A model generated the notes under the pieces. It saw only the letters and a program-made list of their open reading frames with translations, was not told the DNA's origin and did not search any database. The translations under genes and the position numbers were made by a program. Shown here one piece after another: positions 55,130-64,000 of a stretch of DNA of 64,000 nucleotides (within the stretch, counting starts at the first letter, position 1; each line of letters starts with the position of its first letter). The stretch comes from Pomphorhynchus laevis (Eukaryota; Acanthocephala; Palaeacanthocephala; Echinorhynchida; Pomphorhynchidae): assembly GCA_012934845.2 (NCBI GenBank), contig WNNJ02002778.1:46049-110048 (forward strand), written 5' to 3'.

Positions 55130-56530
55130 AACGAGAACACCAAACAGATAGAAACACCAAACAAATAGAAACACCAAATAAGAAACACCAAACAAATAGA
55201 AACATTAAATAAGAAACACCAAACAAATCAAAGCATAAAACAAATCAAAACACGAAAAAATAAGAAACATCAAACAAACGAAAGAATAAAGTACGAGCAG
55301 AAAGAGAATAAAGTACGAGGGAATTTTAGCACTAGGGATGGATTTCATTTCCATAGCCATCGAAACCATTGGTCCGATGGCAATGGTGTATCAGTCCTGG
55401 CCTCGCTTACAGAACACTGGATGCAATTGAACGCCTACACAACAAAGACAAAGTTATTCATTTTGTTTGCACATTATTATAATTTTTTAAACTATTAAAC
55501 GAAAAATTAAAAACAAAAAACAAATGAGAAACACAAAACAAATGAGAAACACAAAACAAATCAGATACACAAATAAAATAAGAAACATCAAACAAAACAA
55601 ACAGCAAAGAAACAAGATAAACCTTACAAATTAGAACACCAAACAAATAGAAACACCAAACAAATAGAAACACCAAACAAATAGAAACACCAAACAAATA
55701 GAAACACCAAACAAATAGAAACACCAAACAAATAGAAACACCAAACAAATAGAAACACCAAACAAATAGAAACACCAAACAAATAGAAACACCAAACAAA
55801 TAGAAACACCAAACAAATAGAAACACCAAACAAATAGAAACACCAAACAAATAGAAACACCAAACAAATAGAAACACCAAACAAATAGAAACACCAAACA
55901 AATAGAAACACCAAACAAATAGAAACACCAAACAAATAGAAACACCAAACAAATAGAAACACCAAACAAATAGAAACACCAAACAAATAGAAACACCAAA
56001 CAAATAGAAACACCAAACAAATAGAAACACCAAACAAATAGAAACACCAAACAAATAGAAACACCAAACAAATAGAAACACCAAACAAATAGAAACACCA
56101 AACAAATAGAAACACCAAACAAATAGAAACACCAAACAAATAGAAACACCAAACAAATAGAAACACCAAACAAATAGAAACACCAAAGAAATCAGAAACA
56201 CTAAACAAATAGAAACACCAAACAAATAGAAGCACCAAATAACTAGAAACACCAAGCAAATAAGAAACACCACACAAATCAGGGAATTAAACATCAGAAC
56301 ACGAAAAAATAAGCAACATCAAACAAATAAAAGAAAGTATAAAGTACGAGGGAATAAAGTACGAGCAGAAAGAGAATAAATTGAAACAAAACAAATAAAA
56401 AAAATCAAACAAATGAGAAACACCCAACAAAGCCAAACAAATGAGAAATACAAAACAATTGAGAAGCACAAAACAAATGAGGAACACTAGACAAATTTAA
56501 ACAAAACAAATCCGAACACTATAAATATAA
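55130..56530. repeat. 17-bp minisatellite, core of about 33 near-identical units
   Basis: The core 55,633-56,185 repeats ACACCAAACAAATAGAA about 33 times almost without variation. Degenerate units (AGAAACACCAAACAAAT, ATGAGAAACACAAAACAAAT) flank it at 55,130-55,270, 55,515-55,620 and 56,186-56,530. Because 17 is not a multiple of 3 and the minus strand has no stop in the unit, all three minus frames stay open and give the same 17-residue hydrophobic repeat (FVWCFYLFGVSICLV). Nothing else suggests a gene. Confidence 0.95.
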
Positions 56531-56934
56531 TAAATGAAAAATCTCAATGACTGCCACTACATCAATATTACAAAATATCGACGAATTTGTATTTATTTTA
56601 ATATATTAATATATCGACGTATTTTGAAACTTGTCTATAAAACACATCAGACAAAATAACTTAGTCTACGTACTTTATACTGTATAAATTAAAAATATAG
56701 ATAATTAATTATGAATAATAAATGATTAGATGAGATTTTATACAATTTATGTTTATATAACAATAAAATTTATAATTAAAATTTAAAATTAGATATTTTA
56801 TATATATTATTTATAAGTTAAGATATTTTTAATATACAATTTGAAAAAATTTCATATGGAATTTAAATAAAATTTAATATTTTTTTGAATTAAGTTTGGA
56901 TGGCATCTGGATGATCTACTGTGTTATCGGTTTC

Positions 56935-57290
56935 ATCCTCTATTCCTCTATTAGAATATGTCCGGCCTTGATGCAACATAGCATCAAGGCCAGACAATAT
57001 TCTAATGATGTAATTTGATTATACAGCGTAATTCATTATTCTCACACAGTATATTATTAACTACCGATCCTACATTATTTAACATCATGTCAAAATGTAA
57101 TTTTTTAATTTGTATATTATTTGTAATACCAAAAATATATCATATTTACGATATAAATTAATAATAGTTTTAATTGATGTTGATTCAATGTTTAAATCTA
57201 GATATATATTTACTTGATGGTTTGATTTTCATTAGATAGGCATTATAGTTGTTATAATATTGTATGTATATTTTCTGTCTAAGGCACACC
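56935..57290 (-). pseudogene. Diverged PLE remnant with near-perfect hairpin module
   Basis: At about 56,957-57,010 two arms (inner parts GGCCTTGATGC and GCATCAAGGCC) fold around AACATA, with outer parts TAGAATATGTC and GACAATATTCTA. The AACATAGCA core, the TAATGATGTAATTTGA that follows and the TTATTAACTACCGATCC end correspond to the module of the 51.8 and 61.5 kb copies. Remnants of the RT end (DMNIKL-like, CGATATAAATTAATA) lie at 57,135-57,200, and the box region near 57,230 follows after a deletion. Confidence 0.6.
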
Positions 57291-59510
57291 AGACTGTGAT
57301 CTGCAGTATCCCAGTAACCTGAGCATTGTAATAATAATGTCGTTAGATGCCCGTTTGTGGCACCTAATCAAATTATAAAAAGCCCGAGATAATTTGGATA
57401 TGTTTGAATAAAATTTTACAATCACTATTAAAATCGATAATTGATGTCTAACTCAATATATTTTAATTTAAAATTAAATTAAAATTTAATTTAAATCAAG
57501 ATATTTAAATTAAAATTTCCATAAATTTAGTCCCTTTAACTAATTTGGAATTAATAAAAGCAATAAATATGCATTAAATATGCGTTTTTACAAATTTGTG
57601 TGGTATAATGTATGTAATGCATTATATTTTTTTAATTGTATGAATTATTTATTCTTACTTATAAAATACAAATATCTTGTAAATGTTTGATTTCTTATAA
57701 ATGTTTGATTTCTTATAAAGCCAATTGTAAATGAATTATTTATATATAGTGTGTTTTGTAGTTTAAATTATAAAAAATTTCTAGACTCACATTGTCTCTC
57801 GATAAAGATCGGATGCTGATGAGATTCAATGTGTTGTTTAATCTCTTAAAATCACAATAAAACGAACAATTAGTTTAAAATTATATTAGATTTTTGTTAT
57901 TAAAAACTAATCTAAACAAATTTAAAACAAATTTGAAAATTTAATTTATATGAATTTAAAGTAATTTGTTTAACATTTTCATCTAGATATAAATAATGAT
58001 TAATTATTTATTATAAATAAATTATTTTGTGAAAAACATAATTTTGATAAAATTTTCATTGGCACAGTTTATTACCGAAAAATGTTTTATGCTTAATTTA
58101 TTTATTTTTTGTTTATTTTATAATTATATTAAATACGTATACTCAGTTAGCTGATTTTAGGAAGCTCTCGTGTAGATTAGCAAATGGATAATGTAATTTA
58201 TCAGCAGAAGTTGTAATATGAATATTATAGCATTATATTATTAATAATCTATATCATTACATTAGATTACACTATTATTTAAAATAATAAATAAATATGA
58301 CATATAAATATTATATTATAATATTATAAAATATAATATATTTAACTTCTGTAATTGTGTGAGGCTTATCAAATTTGGCTACTTTATAAGTCACTTGGTA
58401 ATATACCATTATCAAAGGTTTGTTTACACAATATACAAATCTGAAATTTTGAAGGGTTCCTCGTGAATCAAAGCAAACTCATTTTGCTTTAAAGAATTCG
58501 ATATTATGGCCTTCATTTCATCAAACGCTACTGTTGAGCAGATATTGTTCTTGTAATTTAGACGGCTTTAAGTTTGCGTTTGAAAATACAACACTACAAA
58601 GAATGCACTGTGGATTTGTACATTTCCAGTGGTTTTAGCGCAAGTAAAACAAAACTGCCCATTATCATCCTCTATTTCCTGTTATTCGATTATATATAAT
58701 ATATAATATCATATTATAAATATAATATGCTAATAATCATATTGATATGCTAAATATTGATATGCTAAATATGATATGCTATTGCTAAATATGATATGCT
58801 AAATATTGATAAGCTAATAATAAAAACATATTTCATATTTCAAAATTAATTACAAAATAATATTAATATTAAACATATTTCAAAATTAATTTATAGAGAT
58901 GATTAATTTATAATCATTTAGAGATTATTATAATAATATGATTTATTTCAATTAAATAAAATTTAATTTAATCGTAAACTTGAGCATTTAATTGTTTAAT
59001 AATATTAAAAATATTTTTTAAAAGAATAATTTAATTTTAATTTAATTACTTCTTATTAAAAATTAATTTTAAAAAATAATTGTTGACGTTATCTTAAGAC
59101 TTATTAATCGTACTGCAATCTGTAAAGATTTATTATTTTTATTCAGATTTTCTATTAAAAGACAAATTAATTGGGAGGGTGTTTGTTTGAAATATTTTAT
59201 ATCAACATCATATTATAAAAAACATAATATTATAAAAATCATTATATTATATAACATATTACTATACATATTATTAAACATATTATTAAGCTTAATTAAA
59301 CTATGACAGTTTATTTATTAAAACCTTTAAATTTGATCCGTCCCAATTCCATGTTCAATTTTGATCTAAAAAAGTTAATATTTCATTTCTAAAAAGTTGA
59401 GGAGATTTAAATAGCAATTTTTAAAATCTCTTTTATTATGATTCTTCATAAGGAGAAGCCCAAAAAGGAAAGTTTTGTAATTAACACTAAAGTGTGCCAC
59501 TCTAATTTGA
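57291..59510. other. AT-rich region with a PLE tail fragment
   Basis: The PLE tail motif AAATACGTATACTCAGTTAG is at about 58,131-58,150, preceded by TTATTTTATAATTATATT. A short array of TGATATGCTAAATAT units lies at 58,735-58,815. No gene is seen. Confidence 0.45.
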
Positions 59511-59747
59511 TTAATAAGGTTTCAAAATAGAATCTGAGTTCAAATTACCTGAATTATAGTTGTTGACTTCAAAATTAGCATTCAGTGCCCTCACTTTTTG
59601 TGGTATATGCCAAACGTTTTGACCGTAACATTGATTGTAATTGCTTAAGTGATCTTCACGAATCGGATAGCTATCAGAACAGTTCTGGTATATCATTTTT
59701 GGGTAATTAGGATTTAAACATTCAACTGGATATATAACGGATTTCAT
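59511..59747 (-). CDS. Candidate host exon, unidentified
   Basis: It begins with ATG at 59,747 (MKSVIYPVECLNPNYPKMIY) and continues SYPIREDHLSNYNQCYGQNV and ALNANFEVNNYNS. There it meets a good donor (AATTCAG|GTAATTTG, near 59,550), before the frame closes at 59,511. An acceptor-like TTAACAG lies 19 bases upstream of the ATG, with a TGA between. Asn/Tyr-rich composition is unlike the surrounding AT repeats. It could be the first coding exon of an unknown gene. Confidence 0.3.
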   Translation of the reverse strand: MKSVIYPVECLNPNYPKMIYQNCSDSYPIREDHLSNYNQCYGQNVWHIPQKVRALNANFEVNNYNSGNLNSDSILKPY

Positions 59748-60039
59748 TGTTCAGTACTCACCTGTTAATGGGCTTAAGAAAACATAAAATAAATTGATAA
59801 ATTTAATATTCAGGAATTTATCGCTTTTTATTTGTTAATACATCAAAATAATAATACAAATAATAGTTTTATTAATAAAAAAATTAAATTATAAATTGAA
59901 AGATAAATAAGAAATATTAAAAATAATATTTATAAGAATAATATAATTTTTAAAGACGTTTAAGGACAGCCTATTAAATAAAATAATGACAAATAAAATA
60001 AATAATTGTTTTTAGATTTAAATTACCGCTCTGAGTCAA

Positions 60040-60415
60040 CAAAGTGATTTTTATGATTTCATGAATTATTAATTAATTTATCAAATCAGCTAACCGAGTT
60101 AATAATTTTATCAAAATTATTTAAAACAATTATTTATGACATCTACATTTAGACAAATAAAATGTGTTTAAATAATCAAAATTATTTAAAAGAAGGGACA
60201 TCTATATTTAGACAAGTAAAAGGTGTTCCAATGGGTGGTAATAGTATCCCAATTATAGCTGACTTGTTTTTAAGCTTTTTAGAATATGAATTTGTTCATA
60301 ACTGGGTAAAAAATGAATCTAAATTATCAAATCAGCTAACTGAGTCTACGTATTTAATATAATTATAAAATAAACAAAACATAATAATGAATTGTTTAAT
60401 TCATTATTATGTTAT
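60040..60415 (+). pseudogene. Short PLE RT fragment
   Basis: LKEGTSIFRQVKGVPMGGNS and PIIADLFLSFLEYEFVHN (60,183-60,303) are the box-B region of the same PLE family. The piece is flanked by copies of the PLE tail motif (about 60,085 and 60,330-60,400, inverted). It is an internal deletion product of about 350 bp. Confidence 0.75.
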
Positions 60416-60419
60416 ACCA

Positions 60420-60600
60420 TATAACTCAAAACAAGTTGTACCACTTATCTCAAGATATTTCCCCGAATTCGGTAGTTTAATAATTAAACCTGCTATCTTG
60501 AGCTAAGTGGTACAAGTTGTACCACTTAGCTCAAGATATTTCTCCGAATTTGGTAGTTTAATAATTAAACCTGCTAACTGAGTCTGCGTATTTAATATAA
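60420..60600. repeat. Tandem pair of about 85 bp enclosing a 45-bp palindrome
   Basis: CAAGTTGTACCACTTATCTC...AATTAAACCTGCTA (60,431-60,497) recurs at 60,514-60,577. The junction 60,494-60,538 is a perfect palindrome with 22-bp arms about a single central G at 60,516 (ends TATCTTGAGCTAAG / CTTAGCTCAAGATA). Confidence 0.9.
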
Positions 60601-61454
60601 TTATAAAATAAACAAAACATAATAATGCTAAATCAAAATTTAATAATTAAATAATAAAATAAATAATTGTTATAAGATTTTCTATAATTTAAATCAAGCT
60701 AAAATAAAAAATTGAAATTTAAAAAGTCATTTTTATGAATTGACTAATAAATAACAGACGTTGGATCAGAATAAGGAGTAGAGATATTAATAAATTATTA
60801 TTAATAAATAATAAATAATTTTTATAAGATTTTTTATAATTTATATCAACTTAAAATAAAAAATTGAAATTTAAAATAACATTTCAAAAGATTGAAATTT
60901 TAAAATTGAAATCATAAGCAAATATCATAAGTAGTTTATAAAAATTATAAATTTGTAAAATTGCGGCATTTAATAAATGTATCTATAATTCAGAATGCTT
61001 GCTAAAATTTATTGCTTTTACAAGCGAAAAAACTATTTTTTCTACAGTTTGTAGAAATCCACAATCCACATATCTTATCGAAATGCGGTTGAATTTATAT
61101 TAATATTTATATTCAGATCAGGCAAAACAGCAACCTACTGGTTGTTGATGATTTATCTTTAAAATTTATTTTTATTTAAAATTCTAACTTTATAATTGTT
61201 TATAAAATACGTAGACTCAGTTAGCTGATCTGCTTAATATACATTTTGCAGTCTAAGTGAGTCTAAGTAACATAAAGATAAACAAAAATAAAATAAAAAA
61301 AAAAATAAATTATTAAATAATAATAAATAATTCAGTAATTTTATATAAGATTTTATATACCTTATATCAAGTTAAAATAAAAAATTGAAATTTAAAATAA
61401 AAGTCAATGTGTGTGAATTGACTAATAAATAACAGACGTTGAAACAGAATAAGA
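60601..61454. repeat. AT-rich PLE tail sequences
   Basis: Several copies of TAAGATTTT(C/T)TATAATTTA(A/T)ATCAA...AAAATAAAAAATTGAAATTT (60,690, 60,825, 61,345) precede a TTGACTAATAAATAACAGACGTTG block (60,738 and 61,417). This order matches, inverted, the sequence following the module at 26,850-27,040. The region is nested PLE 3' tails without coding sequence. Confidence 0.6.
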
Positions 61455-62580
61455 ATTAGAGGTCATCAGGAGGAACTGCTATGCTATCAGGTTTCGGCCC
61501 CTAACTCCTCTACCCAACATAACAGCGGGGCCAAATACATGCTAATGATGTATTTCCTCTAAATAACTATCTAGTATCTTATTCGAATACAAAGTATATT
61601 ATTTATTATCCATTTATAAAAATTTGCCACTTAAGAGTTTAAATTTATTCTTTATATTATTGTGTTGATTTATATAATTTACTATTTTCTGCTTGATGTT
61701 ATTTTTATAGTAACCTAGTTTAAAATATGTATCTATTTAATTATTTAAATGATTTTGAAGAAAGCCAATATCGTTACAAATTGTTGCAATTCTTAAAATT
61801 CATTATTTAATGTATTATATTTTATATTATATGCTATGCATGAATGCTCATGCATAAATACGTTTATTGTAAATTTAAATATGTCATCTTTACGATATAA
61901 ATTAATAGTGGTTTTAGTTAATGTTAATTTAATGTTCATATCTATATATACACCTTCTTTATCATTAATATTGGTTTTGTTAAGAATAAGGCTTTCTAGA
62001 TAAATGTGCTTACTAATTGAATAAAAATTATAAGAATTAAATACACATATATCATCAATGTATCGAAACATATATTTCATATATTTATATTGTTTAGATT
62101 TAGTTTTTACACAGTTATGAACAAATTCATATTCTATAAAGCTTAAAAACAAGTCAGCTATAATTCGGCTATTATTACCACCCATTGGAACACCTTTTAC
62201 TTGTCTAAATATAGATGTCCCTACTTTTAAATAATTTTGATTTATCAAAATATTTAAGGATTCTATTAATTCAATTTTATCCATATGTTTATATTTATTT
62301 GATGATTTAATTTTTGTTAGATAGGCGTTATAATTATTATAGCATATATATGTATATCTTTTCCGAATATAAGATTAATTAATTTTACTAACGCTTCTTT
62401 AATATCTACTAAACCTAGATTTGTATAAAGAGTACTAAAATCGTATGTATTTATATTTTGAAAATTTATTCCTTTTGTCTGTTCTAAAAATTCATTTGTA
62501 GAATTAATACTGAAATAGTGTTTTATACCAGTATTAATTTCGATTACCTTGCAATATTTTTTAAAGTATGCTTTAATTAC
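61455..62580 (-). mobile_element. Penelope-like element, copy 3, best preserved RT
   Basis: Sense is leftwards. QTKGINFQNINTYDFSTLYT (62,485-62,420; box A), FRQVKGVPMGGNNSRIIADL (62,210; usual SPII reads SRII) and YMFRYIDDICVFNSYNFYSI (62,075; intact YIDD). Then LILNKTNINDKEGVYIDMNI and LYRKDDIFKFTINVF, with a frameshift near 61,800. The structured module is at 61,455-61,560. The sense-upstream end stops at about 62,580, where a plus-strand PLE of another family begins, so the N-terminal half is missing. No GIY-YIG is seen downstream of the RT. This copy shows all three catalytic RT boxes. Confidence 0.85.
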
Positions 62581-62584
62581 TTTA

Positions 62585-63480
62585 AGTCGCATTAACGATT
62601 TCCTACCACATGACGTTCGCTCACATAAGTCTGACCTCCAAGCGTTACCAGCATTTGCACTGAATATGCTATGGAATGATGAAACATTGGCTATTGACAA
62701 AGCAGACAAAGGCAATAACGTCGTTCTCAACATGTGTGACTATATCAAGTTTGATCTTGATATTCAAGATATTTGATCTTGGAAAAGTGTATCAACGCTA
62801 TGCTCTTGAAACTAAACCGTCGTGGAGTAATTTCAACCGCTGATTATTGGAAGGTTCGTTCTAAACATAGCGTCCCTGGCTTTATGTACCTGTTGCCTAA
62901 AACCCATAAAGCTGGAAGGTGAGTAATACCTGTAATCGCCAGTTACACTTCACACGCTCACCGTCTGGCAAATATGACAAACTAGTGTTTAAGAGACTCT
63001 ATGGGTTCACATTCAACAATAAAAAATGACCATGAGTTTGTGTTACATATGCGGAAAATGAACACACTAAATGTCAAGTTTTTTACTGCTGACGTTTGCG
63101 ACCTTACACGAATGTTCCAGTTCATGAAACAATTGTTGACGCTGCACTCCTCCTAAGTCAAAAATGTGAACGATGGACGTTAACACTGAACGAATGACAA
63201 CATTTACTTTACTTATGCACAACTGAATCCATATTCTCTTTCAACAACGAACTGTATGTGCAAGTGGATAGAGTTACAATGGGCTCCCCGTTAGGTTCTA
63301 CTCTAGCCGATTTATTTATGCGAAAAATTAAAGCAAATGCATATTCCGATATAAAAGGATTAGTCTATTGGGCCAGATACGTTGATGACGTATTCATGAG
63401 TATCAATAATCCGGTGGTTGTAAAAGTCTTCAATATGTTAGATAAGTTCGCCATATGAATCATTAAGATTGCATCAAAGA
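62585..63480 (+). pseudogene. Penelope-like element, second family
   Basis: LAIDKADKGNNVVLNMCDYI (62,690-62,750) is the conserved pre-RT motif of PLEs. VPGFMYLLPKTHKAGR (62,870-62,920) is the PKTHK box. VDRVTMGSPLGSTLADLFMR (63,262-63,325) is box B and VYWARYVDDVFMSI (63,363-63,405) holds the catalytic YVDD. Stops and frameshifts lie between, including at 62,777 and 63,198. The family differs from the 61.5 kb copy and is closer to Penelope/Poseidon-type wording. Confidence 0.8.
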
Positions 63481-64000
63481 TGCTTGATAACAACGTCCAG
63501 GATTCCATTGGAATACGGCAATATGTTGAAAGCTGATGTCGATAATTGACTGAATTACACTTATCGATTAGCATACTATTCGTCACTACTTGAGTAAGAG
63601 ATGACCGGCAGGGCTCATCAGTAGTATGAGCCATCTTGATGACGTATCGGCTGCCTGCATGACTTTTGAAAAAGAGCATTTCCGATAAATTGCTTAAGTT
63701 CCATTGGCAAAAAGCTCGTAAACTAGAAACTTGCTTATCAGACCTGATAAATCTGATTATTTATATAATCAGATTTATGATTGGCAGTGGAGAAAGGCAA
63801 ATTAATACGTAATTTTATATTTAAACGTTTCGTATCACGCTGTCCTGCGCTTGTCGTCTGCAGCAAAAAATAATTGTCATGATATAATATAATATATAAT
63901 AATATATAATATATATTATTATTTAATATTTTTATATATAATATATATTAAATTTTATATTTTATATTTTTTATAATATTATTTTATCTAATATAAAAAT
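63481..64000. other. Right edge, PLE tail and AT tract
   Basis: The part to about 63,700 may be the decayed C-terminal end of the plus-strand PLE; no motif is clear. From 63,880 the sequence is TATAATATA-type simple repeat to the window end. Confidence 0.4.

Noticed and set aside
55458-56294. Three overlapping minus-strand frames of 180-278 codons with a hydrophobic repeat
   Set aside because: They are the three readings of one 17-bp tandem repeat; the unit simply lacks stops. No start context, splice sites or non-repeat domain support a gene.
61455-61560. Proven hammerhead ribozyme
   Set aside because: Core strings CTGATGA and CGAAAC are present but not in a legal order with a cleavage triplet and three stems; kept only as a finding to test.
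62317-62733. Single minus-strand 138-codon protein
   Set aside because: It is chimeric: the C-terminal half is PLE copy 3, and the N-terminal half is antisense to the plus-strand second-family PLE.
63365-63679. Minus-strand 104-codon frame at the right edge
   Set aside because: It is antisense to the YVDD region of the plus-strand PLE.

Overview
The window looks like nuclear DNA of an invertebrate animal. The evidence is: split protein genes with GT-AG introns; animal-type families (USP8-like ubiquitin protease, ELL-associated factor, an STT3 oligosaccharyltransferase relic, an EF-hand protein); and many animal-type retroelements. The last include Ty3/Gypsy, CR1/L2-like and I-like LINEs, RLE-type non-LTR elements and Penelope-like elements (PLEs). 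Small introns are very short (44-53 bp), which points to a lineage with compact basal introns. The sequence alone does not fix the species. No CRISPR array, operon or other prokaryotic feature was seen.

Layout: 1-24 kb is a graveyard of broken retrotransposons with moderate base composition. It holds a minus-strand Gypsy gag-pol (1-1.6 kb), an I-like LINE (2.4-4.1 kb, minus), an internally deleted LINE derivative present twice (5-6 kb and 20.6-22 kb), CR1-like LINE A (7.2-11.3 kb, plus), ORF1 and RT relics (11.3-14.7 kb, minus), Gypsy RNase H-integrase (15-16.2 kb, minus), CR1-like LINE B (16.2-18.8 kb, plus), an RLE element (19-20.6 kb, plus), an L2/CR1 endonuclease relic (22-23.5 kb, minus), then an STT3 pseudogene fragment (23.5-24 kb).

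From 24 kb on the DNA is markedly more AT-rich and holds the host genes. Two terminal exons of an EF-hand (centrin/calmodulin-like) gene lie on the minus strand at 24.1 kb. A USP8-like deubiquitinase runs on the plus strand from 25,247 to 47,206. Twelve exons can be read: an N-terminal MIT/dimerisation region, a rhodanese-like domain, a linker exon, and a full USP catalytic domain with Cys and His boxes. Its large introns carry a PLE, a hairpin MITE, direct repeats, LINE and PLE fragments, and on the opposite strand an EAF-like gene directly abutted by a nearly complete RLE retrotransposon. Convergent to USP8, at 48-48.9 kb, are the last three exons of an unidentified minus-strand gene.

The last 13 kb holds three related PLE copies or relics with a conserved structured terminal module, a 17-bp minisatellite of about 33 units, a 45-bp palindrome, and a second PLE family on the plus strand at the right edge. 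Apart from the host exons, almost every long reading frame is retroelement-derived and broken. The main points of interest are the nested gene arrangement with two intron size classes, the structured PLE modules next to RT frames without a visible downstream GIY-YIG domain, the shared internal LINE deletion, and the traceable tandem-duplication frameshift in the RLE element.
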